From assembly GCF_000247815.1 (NCBI RefSeq), contig NC_021673.1, forward strand, positions 48,234,069 to 48,298,068: a DNA stretch of 64,000 nt, given 5' to 3'. Each line of letters opens with the position of its first letter. The first letter of the stretch is position 1. Below are positions 29,201 to 44,200 of the stretch, one piece after another. The notes under the pieces were generated by a model. The model did not search any database. It was not told the origin of the DNA and was given only the letters and a program-made list of their open reading frames with translations. This stretch comes from Ficedula albicollis. Its lineage: Eukaryota; Chordata; Aves; Passeriformes; Muscicapidae. The translations under genes were made by a program, and so were the position numbers.

Positions 29201-32200
29201 GAGACAGAAAGAAGCTTTATGTAAAGGAGATATGTTTTTAAGGGGTATCGGGGTCTCTATTTCACAGTGTTTGATGAGGCAGCCAAAGGAAAATGCTCAC
29301 AGAAAACAGAGTAGATTTCATATTTTAGAGGTGAAATCATGAAGCAAGTGGCCTGACATAGAAAACTTGGTATCCTGAAAATACTTTGTTGCTGTCCAGT
29401 CTAGAAGTGTAGGAACGCTGAATTTGGGACTAGTGCTCAAACAATCCATGGAGTTGTGCTACTTCCCTGTGAGGTCTAAAGCAAAAGAAACTTCTTCTGG
29501 TGCAATATTTATCTCCCTGGAAAGGTAAAGTTATGATACTACAAGACTGGGACTATAATAAAAAAAGGTAGCCTTGGAGACTTGGCAGTAATCCTGGGGT
29601 CTAAGGCAGTTGGATCACCTTTGCCTTCCAAAAGGATTGGAATCAAGCAAGTATATGAGGAAAAACAAAGAAACAGCAATGGATAAAATCTTGATGCAGT
29701 AACCAGAGGGTTTTAGGCCAGAACGAGGTACCCCAAAAAGCTGTCTGGGAGCTATTGTAGGGATGGGACATTTGGAGAATGCAGAAATGAGCTGTAGGTT
29801 TGTTGATAACAACTTCTGCTTTAGAATCCAATTCCAAACCAAATCCTAAGTGTCAGGGCTGGACACAGTATTTGTGTTTGCCAAGAGTTTATCCACTGGA
29901 GCTCACTGCAGTAGGAAACAGCAAAACTAGCACCATTAAAAAAAAAAAAAAGAAAAAGAAGCTGATGTGCAGTAACTATAAGAGTACAATGCAGTATCCC
30001 TCCCATTAGTGGCAATATAAAAGTAATGAGCTATCCAAATTTGCTACTGGAAGCAAGCGTCATCATCCCCTTAAAACCCTGTAATGACTTTTATTTATAT
30101 AGCCTACTTTAATCTTACAAATGCAGGAACAAGATGTGCATGATTCATGATTTGTAATTAATGCAATCACAACCCACTGGGTAGACATCCATAAACGAGT
30201 GTTTTTCTGTTTTCTGTGAACAGTGGTCTTCAGATCCCTTTCAGGTAGGCAAAAATCACTCTGCAGCTTAAACCCAAGTACAGAGCTGAGGTTCATACAG
30301 GCAAGAAGATCTAATGAAAAAAATATTTTATTTCCACAAAGTACAGTACCTAAATGCTGTACTAAATTGTTGTGGGGAAGGGGACAGTTGGTGTGTCATA
30401 CATAGGGACTCAGAGTGCAGTTTTCAGAGCATCTAGGGATATAAACTGTATCACCCTCTGCAAATGCAAAACAGCAGACACACTCTCTCTGTTTGTCAGT
30501 AGTTCCAGAACCACATTTAGTGTAGGATATGGTCATGTGGTTTTTTTTTTCATATTCCAGTAGGCCACCTGGGACCTGAGAATTTAGCAACAAAGATGAC
30601 ATGCCCTCATTTCAGCTTCATCTCAATCACTTTAACACGCGGCAGCCAGATATATACTTTTTTAATTTGTTTTTTTTTTTTTGCATTATAAAGTATTTTC
30701 AGTAGATGTGTTGATTCTTGTACAAAGTCTTTGAGTATTTCCTTATATAGCCTTTAGGGACTTCATAGGCTTTAGTCCATAAATCCTCTTCTTCTAAATC
30801 AGGGGAAAAACTAACTACAACATGCCTATAAATATGCAATACAGTGTGCAATGATTATTCCTTTGCAGTTTATGTGTATGTTTAAAATCATAAGCAGGCA
30901 CCAGACTTCTGTTAAGTCATCCTGGAATGTTTCTGAATGCCATCACTACAGTTTGGGCCCCTGAACATCCCCAGAAAGGAAATAAGAAATATTAATATAA
31001 CATCTTAGTGACAATCCTATCTCCCCAAATTCACCCCAGATCATGCAGTTTTAAACTAAGATGGAATCAATAGTTCTGTTTGCTTTTCCTGGCTAATAAG
31101 TCATTTCTGAAAGGATAAAAAGTGATGAATGGACTATCTATGCCCTATCTTTATCAAAGGCATTGTTTTCTCATTTCAATAGATACACACAGCCTAAATT
31201 TGATTCCACTTACCCACCCACAGATTTCCACATAGGAGGTCCACATTTACCATTTCTGTTCTTTCAAAAGAAGCTGTCATTCCTTCAGATCTTTGCATAT
31301 AAAGGTTTTTCCTGACTAGACATCTGTGTGACTAAAATGAAAGCATTTCCTTTCAGCTGCCGTTTTTTTTGGTTTTTTTGGCTTTCCTTTCAGCTGCCGT
31401 TTTTTTTGGTTTTTCTGGTTATTTCCTTTCAGCTGCCGTTTTTTTTGGTTTTTTTGGCTTTTTTTTCTGGTAGCTTTTTACCCCCACTTTCACCTGCAAT
31501 GTAATTTCCCTAACCCTGTGCTGAGCCTCACACTTTCACAGCTCTGCTGATACCAGTAGGGCTGAGTGGAGATTATAAAGGTTTGTATGGGCAACTACAG
31601 CACTTTCAGGGCTGTGAAACAAAAATGCAGGATGGACTGGGCACATATGCAGCCGTGTGGCATTTGAAAGAAACAGCAAAAAGAACAACAAAATTCTAAT
31701 CTTGGTAACTTTTCTAGTCAGCTGAGTGAAATGCAGATTAGGCAAGTATCTTTCAGGCACTTTGGTTGCCTTACAACTGTGTGGTTGACTGCATAGGTGA
31801 CAATTTACATTTGCAGGTCTTTGACCAACACAATTTTAATCTGTGACCTTCTCCTGTGATCTGAGGAAGTTACTATTATTTGGAACATTACACCTTTTGC
31901 TTTATACAACATAATTAATACTGAGATTAGCTCAGATGGTGAGAGTTTGGTGATAATAATACCAAGGTTGTGTATTTTATCTCCATATGGGCCATTCACT
32001 TAAGATTTGGACTTGGTGATCCTTGACAGTCTCTTCCAATTTAGAGTATTCTGTGATTCTTTGTAATAGCAGGGAGGGTGGAGAGCAGATGCCCTGTTAG
32101 CCTCTTGTCATTTGTACAGAAGTAGGTCTGAATAAAGCCCACTTCTTGACATCAGTCCTGGGAAGAAAAATGGGACGTAATTGTCACAGAGATATTTGGA

Positions 32201-35200
32201 TTAAATCTCATTACTGCATTCTTGCACACTGGTATTCATTTTAGGGATGATTCATGCTGTTTTTTTAGGGTCCTCACTGTAGGTATGTAAGATACCAAGT
32301 CACCCTTCCCATGCTCAGTTTATAGCCGATAGAGCAAAACACTTCAAGCAGCTTTATACTTGGGCTTAAGTTTCACTGACTAGCACAGAGGATTCAATTC
32401 CTTATTTAGATCCCTAAAGTTGACTATACAAATCCCTCCAGTGTTTGTACATCATCAAATATGTCAGGATTGCTATTCATTTTTGGCAACTACAAACCTA
32501 AGCTTCCGCTATTTCAATCAGACCTCAGAAGGCTCTGACTCAAATCCCATCCCCAAACACAAAGTTTTACGGAGAAGGTGTTTCTCAGAACCTTCCCATT
32601 TATTTATTTTTAAGCACAGCAAAGCACAGCAAAGTTACCTGATGGAAAATGCAGGATTATTTCTTTTGTGCTCAGATTTGTTTCTTAATTGCCATCTGGA
32701 ACTTGTCCAAGATTTTCTAGGCACCGCCCAAAAGACAGTTTGTTCGTAGAATCATTTAGGTTGGAAAAGATCAAGTTCAACCTAACACTGCCAACTCCAT
32801 CACTAAATCATATCCCTGGCGTATCACATCTATATGTCTTTTAAATATTTCTAGGCATGGTGATTAACCCCCTTTCCTAGGCAGACTGTTCCAATGCTTG
32901 ACATGCTTCTTTTTTGTGAAGAAGTATTTCCTAATATTCAAACTAAACTTCCCCTGGCACCACCTGAGGCCATTTTCTCTTGTTCTATTGCTTGTTACTA
33001 GGGAGAATAGACTGCCCCCAACTTTCTACAATGTCCTTTGAGGTAGTTGCAGAGATCTAAATGGGATATGGAACAAAAGTGTAGTTTAAATGACAAATAT
33101 TACTCCAAACCTGTGCATTAACACTACAGCTTCATGACTAGCCCCAAAGGAGAATCTTTAGGATCACAGAATCAATTAGGTTAGGAAAGAACTTCAAGAT
33201 TGTTGAGTTCAGTGCATGTAAGTGCTGTGCCCCACTGTATTGGTGGAAAGAACCACCTGAAATTACTGAAGGATGCAATGTGGATCCGATTCTGGTTTTG
33301 TGCATATGTAATACACACACACCCACATCCATCCACACACTCACCATAGCCCTGAAATCCAACAGAGACTTGCAGGTAAGTCACATGTTTCTCCACTCCT
33401 ACTATGTTAGCAGGCAGTAGCAAACAAGAAAGAAGAGTGAAGACCTGCTTAAGAAGAACATGGACTGTCAAAACATGATGGAAATTACATCTGGAAAAAT
33501 CTCCAAACATTTCATTCAGAAGTCAAACTTTTTTGCTAGTTCTTAAGGAACACCACTGAAAAGAAGTGATTGATATGCCAGTTCCTTAGAGGTTACTGAT
33601 AACAAACAAAAGGCATTATTTCTTGCAAGACATTTTTACTTTCGTTGTAATATAGCAAAAGAGAACAATAGCCAAAATATTCAAATATGCCAGAAACCTG
33701 CACTAGAAGAGGGGGACAAGGGACTGTCTGCATGAGGGAACAGTTTGCTTTGAAATTGTGGAAATTTGAAGATAAATGGCAAAATAGATATGTTTATTTG
33801 TTTCCTAAAAAAACACAATCAAAAGCCTGTGCACATTTTGAGATGGTATTGGTTTTTTTGATGGACATTTTCTAGTCTTGAATGGAAGAATGATTTGTAC
33901 ACATCTTCATTTCCAGCTCCCATAGGCAGGGAGAAAATCAGGAGCTGATAGCACATACGGAAAGAATGGTGAGCCCTCTTAGAAAGTGGTTTTTCCATGC
34001 TGCAGAGATAGGGACTGTATAATCACTGGTTTTCTAATATGTTATGAGAGTTCCGGAGTTACTGCTATATTACTAGTAAGTCCATAGAAAAAAGTATAAG
34101 GTATATTAAATATGGTAATTTCAATGCTCATTATGAAACTGTCTCTCCAGCAATGTCTGTCTCATAAGCCAGCTGAAATACAAGAAATACCATTTGCTGC
34201 TCAGTCATCTTTGTTTTAATGAAACATGCAAAGCTTTTAGAAATCAGGGGGACATTCTCTCTTATTTAAACCCTTTTCTTAAGAAATGCAAGATCACGAC
34301 TGTTTGCTCATGGAAGTTGGTAGCAGATTCGATCTAAAAGGGCTGAAAAGCAGAGTGGTTTTTTCCCTCATCCTTAGCATGGAATCTAGTGTCACTACTC
34401 CTGAAGACAACTTTGTACATAACCCTGGTAAAGTAAGAGTGTTTCTGTGGTTTTTGTTCATCTTTTTGAAAGGAGGATACCATGAACACTTCTTCCATCT
34501 TTCATTCAGATAATCAATTTAAATTTGGATTCCTTCTTATCCCTGTCAGAAGCAAATGCAGGCACACAGCAAGCTTGACACATTTTAAGTACTGGGCTTG
34601 TTAGATGGCACACTCCATTTGAATAATCCTGTGTAATTTGAATAATACTGTGGTACTGGGAGCATGAGACCCATGAAGACTACTAACAGTACATGCATCT
34701 CCATGCATCTCCATGCATCTCCAATCTCTGATGATCTGCTCTGATGAGGTTTCATAGTGTTGTGTTACTCAAATATCAAATAAGATTTTTGTGTCAAAGA
34801 GTTATTAGTGGCAAATCTCATTGCTCTAAAATGCAGACTCTAATGAAATTTTAATGCACAAAAGACTGCACAGTGATAAAACTCCCCACCTGAAATTTTT
34901 GCTTTGCCAAGGTGTATCATCTAATATTAAGAAGTGACAATCACATCACTTGCACATCAACCTAGTTTCTCTGAAGTGTCCTCTCATAATATGCTGTAGA
35001 ATCTTTTCTCTCAAACACTGAAACTTCTTAGACAAACAAATCAGTAATGTATCCTGTGCCTTTGATATCCAGTTTTAAGTGAAGACCGTCTCTAAGTTTC
35101 CCTGCCTGAGTATGCTGGTACTTACAGCTTGCCAAGTTCAATGGGACACCATAACATGGTACTTAACAAGCGCCTCCCAAATTTCCAGTTTGTCCTCTAT

Positions 35201-38200
35201 GCAGTAAATAAACCAACTGAGTTTGTTTGAAATAGACCACCTTTTGCACCCCTCGGGTATTTCTCAAAGGCACGTATATGTCTACCAAATACTTGTTAAA
35301 CAGGAAGTTTTTGAGTAGTGTGGGCATGTAGTACCTCAGTACTGGTAGTAGAATGGGTGAGACAAGGTTCAGTGTTGGTCATCTTCTGAGGCCTTGGAGA
35401 AAATGGATGGTTGATGGAAATCAGCATGGAATTGGTTTGCACTGTGTCTGGGGCAGTGAAAAGTGTGTGTATATTGTCTCAAGTATGGATTTTCTGTCAA
35501 ATAATGGCATTGAAATCATGCTTTGCAGTCTGAAGTTATCTTCCTGTAAGTGCCTACCATGTCCAAAGGCATGGAGCATGAAACAACTTGTATACTTAAA
35601 ACTGAATTTCAGCCCTCTGACTGCTAACTTATTTTTGTTAGAGCGGAGGCAAAAACTGCATTGAAAGTAACTTGTAAGTGCTCTTTTTGGAAGGAACACT
35701 TACACTCCTATCTAGACCAAAGTTATCAAAATCAAATATCTACATTCAGAGCTGGAAAGGAGGGATGTGGAGGGGAGCAGTGGAGAGGAGAAAATTAAGG
35801 CGGTACAGTTTACTCACTGTTAAAGGGGAGTCCCTAATACACCAAAATACACCAGTAGGGAAAGTAATTTCCATTTTAGGGGAAACAATTTGATACTGAC
35901 TAGAATGGCGGGTATTGTCTGTGTGAAGGTCTTAGATGTTCCAACATATCCTGCATCCTTTTAAACTGCAAATTTGGAGAAATATTTCTTAAGGCCACAA
36001 AACCTGGACCCTGTTGACAGTGTGAGTTAATGTTTAGTTTACAAAAGAACTAGGGAAGATAGAAAAAAAGTTGAAGATAGTAACACCAACATTTACAGAA
36101 AATAAAAACAGTAAAAGTATTTCCCATCACACTGTAAGGATTAGTAATACTTAGCCATTGAACTCTACAGCAAGTCTTTTGCTCTTCTCTTTCTGGGGAA
36201 AGCTCCAGGTCACCTACAAAAGTTCTGATTTTGAGAGAAAGCACATCCTCAGATGTGCTTCTGATTCTTCAGGTAAAGGAGAAAACTCATATGTCTGAAC
36301 ATAGCATTCATGGATGTTGCTGGGCAAGGGATGACTTTAGGAGATGGGAAGATTGCTGTTTAATGCAACCAGAAAATAAAGCACTATGCCACTTTCTTAG
36401 TGAACATCAGGATTACCTTTAAAAGGGTTCCTTTATTGTTCTACCTGGTAAAGCACACACAGCATGTGGCCACAGAAAACACTCTTGCCCTCTATGGCCT
36501 TCACAGGTCTCCCAGAACTCTCACCGTGGGAGCAGATTCACATTAGCAGGTGAGCCAAAGCACCTTTGCAGGACTGGGCATCTCCAGAGCCTCTGTGGTT
36601 TGGGAGAACACTCATCAGTAGAAGGGAAAAGGTTTCTTCTGTAGGAGATGAGATTGCTCCAGAAAGAATGTATGTGCCACCTGCCAGTCATTGGTCGTCC
36701 CAGCAAGCCACGCTCAGACTCCTGACTTCTTGAACTTGAAGAAGAGTCAGAGTAAAACCAAACCATGGTGACTGGCAGAAGAGCACAAGATGTCAGCTGG
36801 AAAGCCATGACACCAACTCTGAGAGAGCACATCTCACTATATTACAATGCATTAGAAGTATTAAGGCACTTCAGCTTGTGTAGTTTATAAGTTATGAGCT
36901 CAAAGGGCATTTGCTTTTTAATAATGTTTTTATGAGCTGTCTGAGTGGCTTGCAAGCAGTTCAATATCCACTGCTGCATACCATTAATGCTGTATTTTCT
37001 AGAAGACTGCTTGGGAGACACTAGAAAGAAAATTACTGTGATCAAAGTCAAATTACAATGCACAATTGCATTTCTATGAATCCTCTACCTAGCTAATACA
37101 AATAGACTGGAAAAAATTAATTCAACAAGATCGTTAGAAAAACAAAGCCGTGCTTCCAAAACTATGCCTCTTGGAGGTATGCTTTTAAATATCTCTGTGC
37201 TCCACTTACATGGTTTATAATGTCAATGTGAATTTGAAAGGATCAGTAAAAGGAAATGATTTTGAGTTCTTCTGTTGGACCTCTTTGTGCGCAGATACTA
37301 TCACAAACAAAATAGTTCACTCTTGCTCAAGATTAATTTGATCATTCTGAAACGTCACAAATGAATGTACTCCTGTAAGACAGAGTTTTGCATTTTCAAC
37401 TCTATTTCCAAATCACTCATTAGTATACCAAATACATTTTCAATATGAATGCTTTGGTAGGTTAGCATTGTTTTTAGCTAACAATATTTCCACAATACAT
37501 ATTTTGTGCCTTGCAGAAAATGTTCTTGAAATTACAGTGGTTATAAATTTTTCATATTGTTGAATTTATGAAATCTGTTGATTATGCTATTTATTAATTA
37601 TAATTTCCATCCTAAATAATTTTATGATTCCAAGATGTTTGTAAAAATATTCACATCCCTTTCTTGACCATTCATTGACTTAGATGTAGATAAACATACT
37701 TGGATCTTCATTAATATTTTCCCACAGTTACATTTTCTGTGTGAATTGTAAATAAACACAAAACTTCATATTCATTTATCATTTGGGAAGACATGCCAAT
37801 TTCAGAAGTACTTTGCTAGGATGTTGATTGACAGGATGTGGAAAAGGCACAAGTCAATTGATTTTAGCTTTCAAATTAGAGTAGTTGTTTACACTCTTTA
37901 TAGTCAATCAATCTCAGTGAATTACCTTCAGGGAAAATCCAAATATCTGGTTATTAATCTCAAAGATGCTCAAGCATTTTTTGGTCAGGAAAAGAAGACA
38001 TTTTGAAAAGACTAATGTGTTTCACGATTTTAGCATGCTGGAGTTTCAGTTTTGGGTTGTGATTGCAACCTTGACACAGCTTCTGGCTGGCTGGCTTGGC
38101 CCTTAAACTAAAATTTAGATGAAATCCAAATAATTTTGACACTGGTGGGGGACTTTGACTCCATTATAGTGAAGCTCTCTGTAGGTCTTGGAGGTTTTTT

Positions 38201-41200
38201 GTGCCCTCAGATTTGAACCCTTTGGGAACCCAGGGAAGTAGTGTCTACATACAGCGCTGTCAGAGGGTTCTGACTTGGCTACACTGACAGCATCTGATGC
38301 ACCAGCTCCATGCAGTGCCACAGTCCACATGGTGCGTGGGGGGCATAGGCACAGCCTTTATTCATATCACTGGCATAGTTTGGGAAAACAGATCAGCAGC
38401 ATCTCTAAGTCTTGATGGAACAACAATGGTCCTGTTTAATGCATCTTTTCATAAGTTACTTCCTTCAAAACACCACTTTTTTCCAACAAAGCAGAGTGCA
38501 AGCAGGTGTGGTTTTATTCTTGTTGCATGTAGTGAGGCAGAGGGAAACATGAAGGGCAAGAGGTGAACTCAGGGTTTTCTACAGGGCTCCAGAGCAAAAC
38601 CAGACATGAGGATGGTTTAGGCAGGTTATTTTGATAATCTTAGGAAAGTTATTTTGATAGTCTTTCCTGTGGCCCAGTGGTGGCCCTGAATGTACTTTGT
38701 AGACATACTTGACAATCAATGAAGTGAGCCATGCATTTGCTACATCAGCAACAGTCAGCTTTTGCTGTGCCAATTTATGTCAGTTTGTAGGAAGCCTTAA
38801 TTCTTGTTTTGACACCTACAGAATTGTTATGTGGTCCTGAAGGACTGATTATGGTTTTCCTATCTTCAGCCTGTTTCAGACATTCAAATCCTAATGACAG
38901 TTGTGTTATGTTTCTTTTTTGTTTTGTTTTTAATAAAAGCTGCTTAAAATAGCAGATAAAAAAAAGCTGCAGATAAATCCTTTGGGTCCAACATTTCACA
39001 TTAAGGGGAGGAATGGATTTTTTTCTGAATTACTTGGAAAACATTACCTCTAAATTTTATGATTCCCTGATGGATATCCAGGCAGAATTGTCACCTGACA
39101 TAGAGGACATTTATTTAACAGTTACTCTACATGAGAGTTTGACTTCTATTGTTAAATATAGGTAGGTGTGTGGAGTTTCCTACCTGGCTTCCTCACGTCC
39201 CAGCAGCAAATGCTGAGAAACAGGATTGCACAAGCGTGGTGCTGCCAACAGCATGGCCATAATGACCACACTTTACTTGAAATCATTACTTAGGGTCTCA
39301 TTATCTCCCATTAAAAGACATGACTTTAAACTTTCGACATCAAAGGTACAAATACATCATTAGTACCTTTTAGTCCATCATCTATACTGCAGCACATCTA
39401 GTTGCAATCAAAGAGAAATTATTCTGGAAATAGCCTTTGCATGCACTAAAGTTACATTAAGAAAGTTAGGGTTTTTCTGGTCCCCTCTTGCATATTAAAG
39501 CAGTGATATTTATTTACTTAGATTGTCCTTGTGTCACTAAGTGTGTTAGTGACACATTTGTGTCACTGACAATAATACCAATACATTTCCTTCTACCCTT
39601 CTTTTCAAATGGCTGTAGGATGACACATCCAACATTTTCATGTGGTGATTCATCACCTGCCAAAATGTCCAACTCACGTTCATGTGTTTTACAGGTGTTC
39701 TCTGGAGAGTCACTTCCTTTAATTCCATTGCCTAGCTGGTTAGCAAATGTTTACACAGCATTAACAGGATTTATGGAATTCAGGTCAAAGATATCATGCA
39801 CTACAGAGACTACTAGATGAGAATAATCGTGCAGTTTCTGTCCTGACCAAGATATGAATCTGCAGTCCTTCAAATTCTTGAGGTAAAGTATTGGCAAAAG
39901 GATCAGCATAGACAATTCAGAGAAAATAGCAGAAGCAACTATATACAAGATGTTGGGAAAGGAAATAATTAAAAATGGAATTGTTTGGTACTTGGTATCT
40001 CAGAAGGTAAATTTTTTTCTGGAAAATACTATAAGTACAGGCACCACTTGAAATATATACAGCAGCAATGAATTATAAACAATGTGGTTCCTTTGTCTTT
40101 TGAGGAGTCATGTCCTTGTTTTTCTGTGTTTAAGTAAAACAAATTGATCCACAGGAGTGTGTCTTCTGCATTTACACTGAGACACATTCTCTTTACACAG
40201 ACTGAACCATTGAACAAGTGCATGCAACAGAATAATATTTCATGTAGTAGACAGTGGTCTCATCTATGTGAAAGTTACACAAGATGGGAAGAGGAAACTT
40301 TATTCTAAATAATGTTCAGAATTATCACCAACTCCATCTGCTCCCACATATTCCCCCTAAGGGCAACTGCCAATCCCAGACCATTGTATCCACAGACATC
40401 TGAAGAAGGAGACTTCTGAATGAAAATTACTTGCCTTTATTGTCTTGACAGGTTCATAATACATCCCGGTTTCACAAGAAAACAATTCTCCTGTCAGTTC
40501 TTAAACTTTGTGGGAGGAACCAGTTTTTCTGAATACTGAGACCAGTGCTGATGTAGTGACCAAGCCCACCTTTTTGCCCATCCCCCCCTGCCCCCTTGCC
40601 TGTATTTGATGTGCTGCTGCTGTTCCTGTTATCCTGCCCTGTTTTGGTGGGTGCCGTGCTTCTTCTTGGCAGAACTGCTGGATCAGTCCAGCCCCCTCCA
40701 GCTGTATACCCACAGCAACTGTGCAGTAGGAAATAATGGTAGGAAGAGATATATTAATAAAGGAAAATTAAACAAAACCTCAGTGCCTTTCACAATGGCA
40801 GGGCATGTTGAATTTTAGTTCCTAGAGACCTGATCTCCAGCTCTCTTGTAAGTGCTGTTTCTTAAGAGGTTGGTATCATGCAGTATATGCTATTCTCAGC
40901 CTTTCATCTTTCAACCTGGATGAACTGTGGAGTGAGGCTGCAACATCATTGCATCGATCCTTTACAACATCTAGCCTAAGAGGGCCTGCCTCATCACATG
41001 AGAAAGTGGATCAAAAGCAGAAATATAAGAAATGCAACAAATAAATTAGATGCTCACACAGTTCAACAAAATTTCCTGTCACTTCCTATGAGTCAGAAAG
41101 AGAAAGAAAGCACCACTTCTGCCACAAAAAAACCCACATAGCTTTAACAGGTCAATCGAACAGGTTTTCCCTTGACAATTTTCAAGTGTATTTTGCTTCA

Positions 41201-44200
41201 TACATTACGTTTGTTCCAGGCTGAAGGAGAAAATGCTCAAGAACAGCACAGTACACATTGTTGGTTCCTGTGGCAAAATTGCTCCTCCGAAGCAAAATAT
41301 GTGCTCCAATACAGGCACCATAATGGAACCACGTGTTTGTTGATATCCTTGCTGATTCCTCATAAAAACTTAGTGCACCCCAAATTTTGGCTCACAGTTT
41401 CTGTCCCTTTGCCAGAGATTCTCTGGCGGAGAGCTGGGATTCTTGCACTGCGTAAGCTCAATCATATCATATCATATCATATCATATCATATCATATCAT
41501 TCAATTCATACCAACACTTCTAAAATAGTCAAAATCAAGATTGGCAGATTCATGGCAGCTCCTGGGGTTGTCAACCATTCTCTCTATGGCCCTGTCTCCA
41601 GCATGGAGTCCAGATGCTCTGCAATGCTGGAGCAAAGGGCTGCAAGCGACCATAAACTCAGATATATGCACCTGGAGGAGTTGTGAAGAGGAGGAATAAG
41701 TTGTCAAAGCATGAAGGCAACTCTTGCACCCAGGCCCCCTGCACCCACCCTGCTCCACACACAGCCCCTCGCTGCATGACTGCATGGAAAGGCCATGCAT
41801 GCACCAGGCTGTCACGGCTCAGCATTTGAAGAGCTAAAATGTCGTAATTTGAAAAGGCATCTTCTAAGTATCTTGTGAGTATATTGTCCTATAGATACCC
41901 AGATGAGGGACACAACCTGTTTCACTGTTAGCTTCTGAATGAGAGAGTGGGCTAGGTAGATGTTTTAGGAAATGTGGTTACAAATTTCTAGCGCAGTGAA
42001 TACTTGCAAAGCCACCTGTGAAATTTTCAGTGGAAAGCACAGACTATGGGAAGAGTGGGAGAAAACCAGATCTCGGGGTGTTTGCAAGAGGTAGGGCAGC
42101 TTCTCCTGCTCTCTCTGTCCTGAGCCTGTACTAAAGCCAACCTCCAGGACCTCTAAGAACACCTAATTAAAATTGCTTGCCTGTAGAAATATCAGATATG
42201 GGTTCTGTTAACTTGCAAGGCAAGTTCACAGCACTGACTGATTAGCTGACAGCACATCAAGCATGATACAGAGCAGCAAGGTCAGAGGGCAGTAGCTGCC
42301 TCATCAGTTCAAAAATCATGGACAGGACCTTATTTTTGTCATAGGGCAATGATGCCACTTTTGTTTTTAAGGGTCTATCACTGTTGCACGCAGGTGTTAG
42401 CAAACTGCTGCTTCTGATGTTTCCAGAGGATATGCTCCTTGGGGAGTGGTGGGTGACAGGAATGTACACCATGAGGTCAAAAAAAAAAAAAGAGCCATAT
42501 GAAATGCTCAGCCCTGATCAGGAACTTGCACTCTTTCTCTTGCTTTACAAGATGTGTTGCCTTATGCAGCTTGGTGCTGTCTACAAAGCAGAACAAGATA
42601 TACCTTGTTACAATGGAATCACTCTGTAAGTGACATGGAAAGAGAGAGGATATTTTAGTAAGAGGCGCAGCTTCACCAAGAAATCATGGATCACCACATC
42701 CAAATTAATAGAACTGTTCTCATCAGGGGAAAATGAGACTGCAGCTGAGATGACATGTGGATCTTTTTAACCCATCACAGCTTACCAGCAATCTGCTCTC
42801 CATTTCTGACAGAAAAAACTTTTGTCCTCAGGGTAAGTGTCTGGAGGGAAGAGTAGTGTCAGTACTATAATCAAGTCATAGAGATATTTTCCTGTAGACT
42901 TGCTAGTTTTTGCTAGTGCTGTTTTTTTGTCTGAACCTCCTTAGTTGTAACGAAAGGAATACCCTGAAGTCTGCACAGGTACATCCCTTTGGCAATACCA
43001 TCAAGTCAACGACTTTATGTGACCATATCTGAGACAGTTGTAACCTGTCTATTCCCATGCCAGATTGCTAATTACTTCCATTTGCTTTCTATAATGGACT
43101 TCTTTCTCTGTGGAGGGCTTTTTGACACAAAAAATTTGTTTCACTCACAGCAACAGCAAGATGAAATTCAGATTTGTTCCTCCAAGGGCAGTTTTTAAAA
43201 TTTCTGAGATCAGAGATTTCTGAGATCAGTGTCATATGAGGCAGCACCCATCATGCTAATGCAATCACCTCCTTGAACCAAGTGGTTCCTGGGCTCAAAA
43301 GTACAGAGGCAATGCCAACACTCAGTCATGCCCATAATAAAATCCAAAGGCATTTTTCTTAACATGATGGAAACTTGGGTTATGTTGGACTTTTGGGCCC
43401 AGGATTTTCACAGGCTGTTTCAGTACCTGACATATTTCCCAACAACAGATGCTGTAGCTCTATATTTGGCATGTTTCAGTCTCCTCTGGGAACATCAGGC
43501 CAATTTTCTTGGCCTTTTTGATTAATGCTGTCTAAAAATGCTGCATTTTGAAATGCTGACAGGTTTGTAAAGGCAGACACTTGTTTCGCCTTTGAGGACT
43601 GGCTATGGCCATGGTGGTGACAGGGAGGAGGCAGATAAAGGTTTGCAGATCTGTCCAGTTGCACAAACACCACAAAGCTGTTCTCTCCCTCTGCCCAGGC
43701 AAAGCCATCTTTACTCCCTATCTCCTTCTACTTTTTCTTATTATTGAAATACCATGGAATTTTTATTTTACATTTATTTACAGAAAATCCACTCTCACTC
43801 AAGAGCAAACTTGAGGGAGAGAGCCTTGCAAGCCTTCCATTCCTATTACACTAGCACCATGCACTCTTTTCAACAAGGAATTGTTTCATCTGTATCCTCC
43901 TTTGAATACACATCTGGCTTAAAAGTCACAAATTATCACTTGCTGACATCTTTATTTTGTATCAAAAGACAATACATTTCATTAATAGAATTTCTGCCTA
44001 TTTTTCTGAGTAATTAAATGGGCCTGTAACCCCACTGTTGCCTAGCAATGGAGACACAGTATGACAGTAAACACACCACTGCTTAGTAAAAGAATTTAGA
44101 AGATTATTAAGAAGGCAGTGGCAATGATAATCTTGCATACGCCTATGAGTGAAGGTTGTTTAGGATAATTTTCAGAAATTATCTTGGTGCTGTTTGGCCC

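Noticed and set aside
31923..31995. Functional tRNA-Ile gene
   Set aside because: The T-arm and anticodon stem are degraded and a CR1-like tail is fused to it, so it is a SINE.
36480..36840. Possible exon or pseudogene in a locally GC-richer part of intron 2
   Set aside because: No frame shows a known motif, and no splice-site pair gives a conserved peptide.
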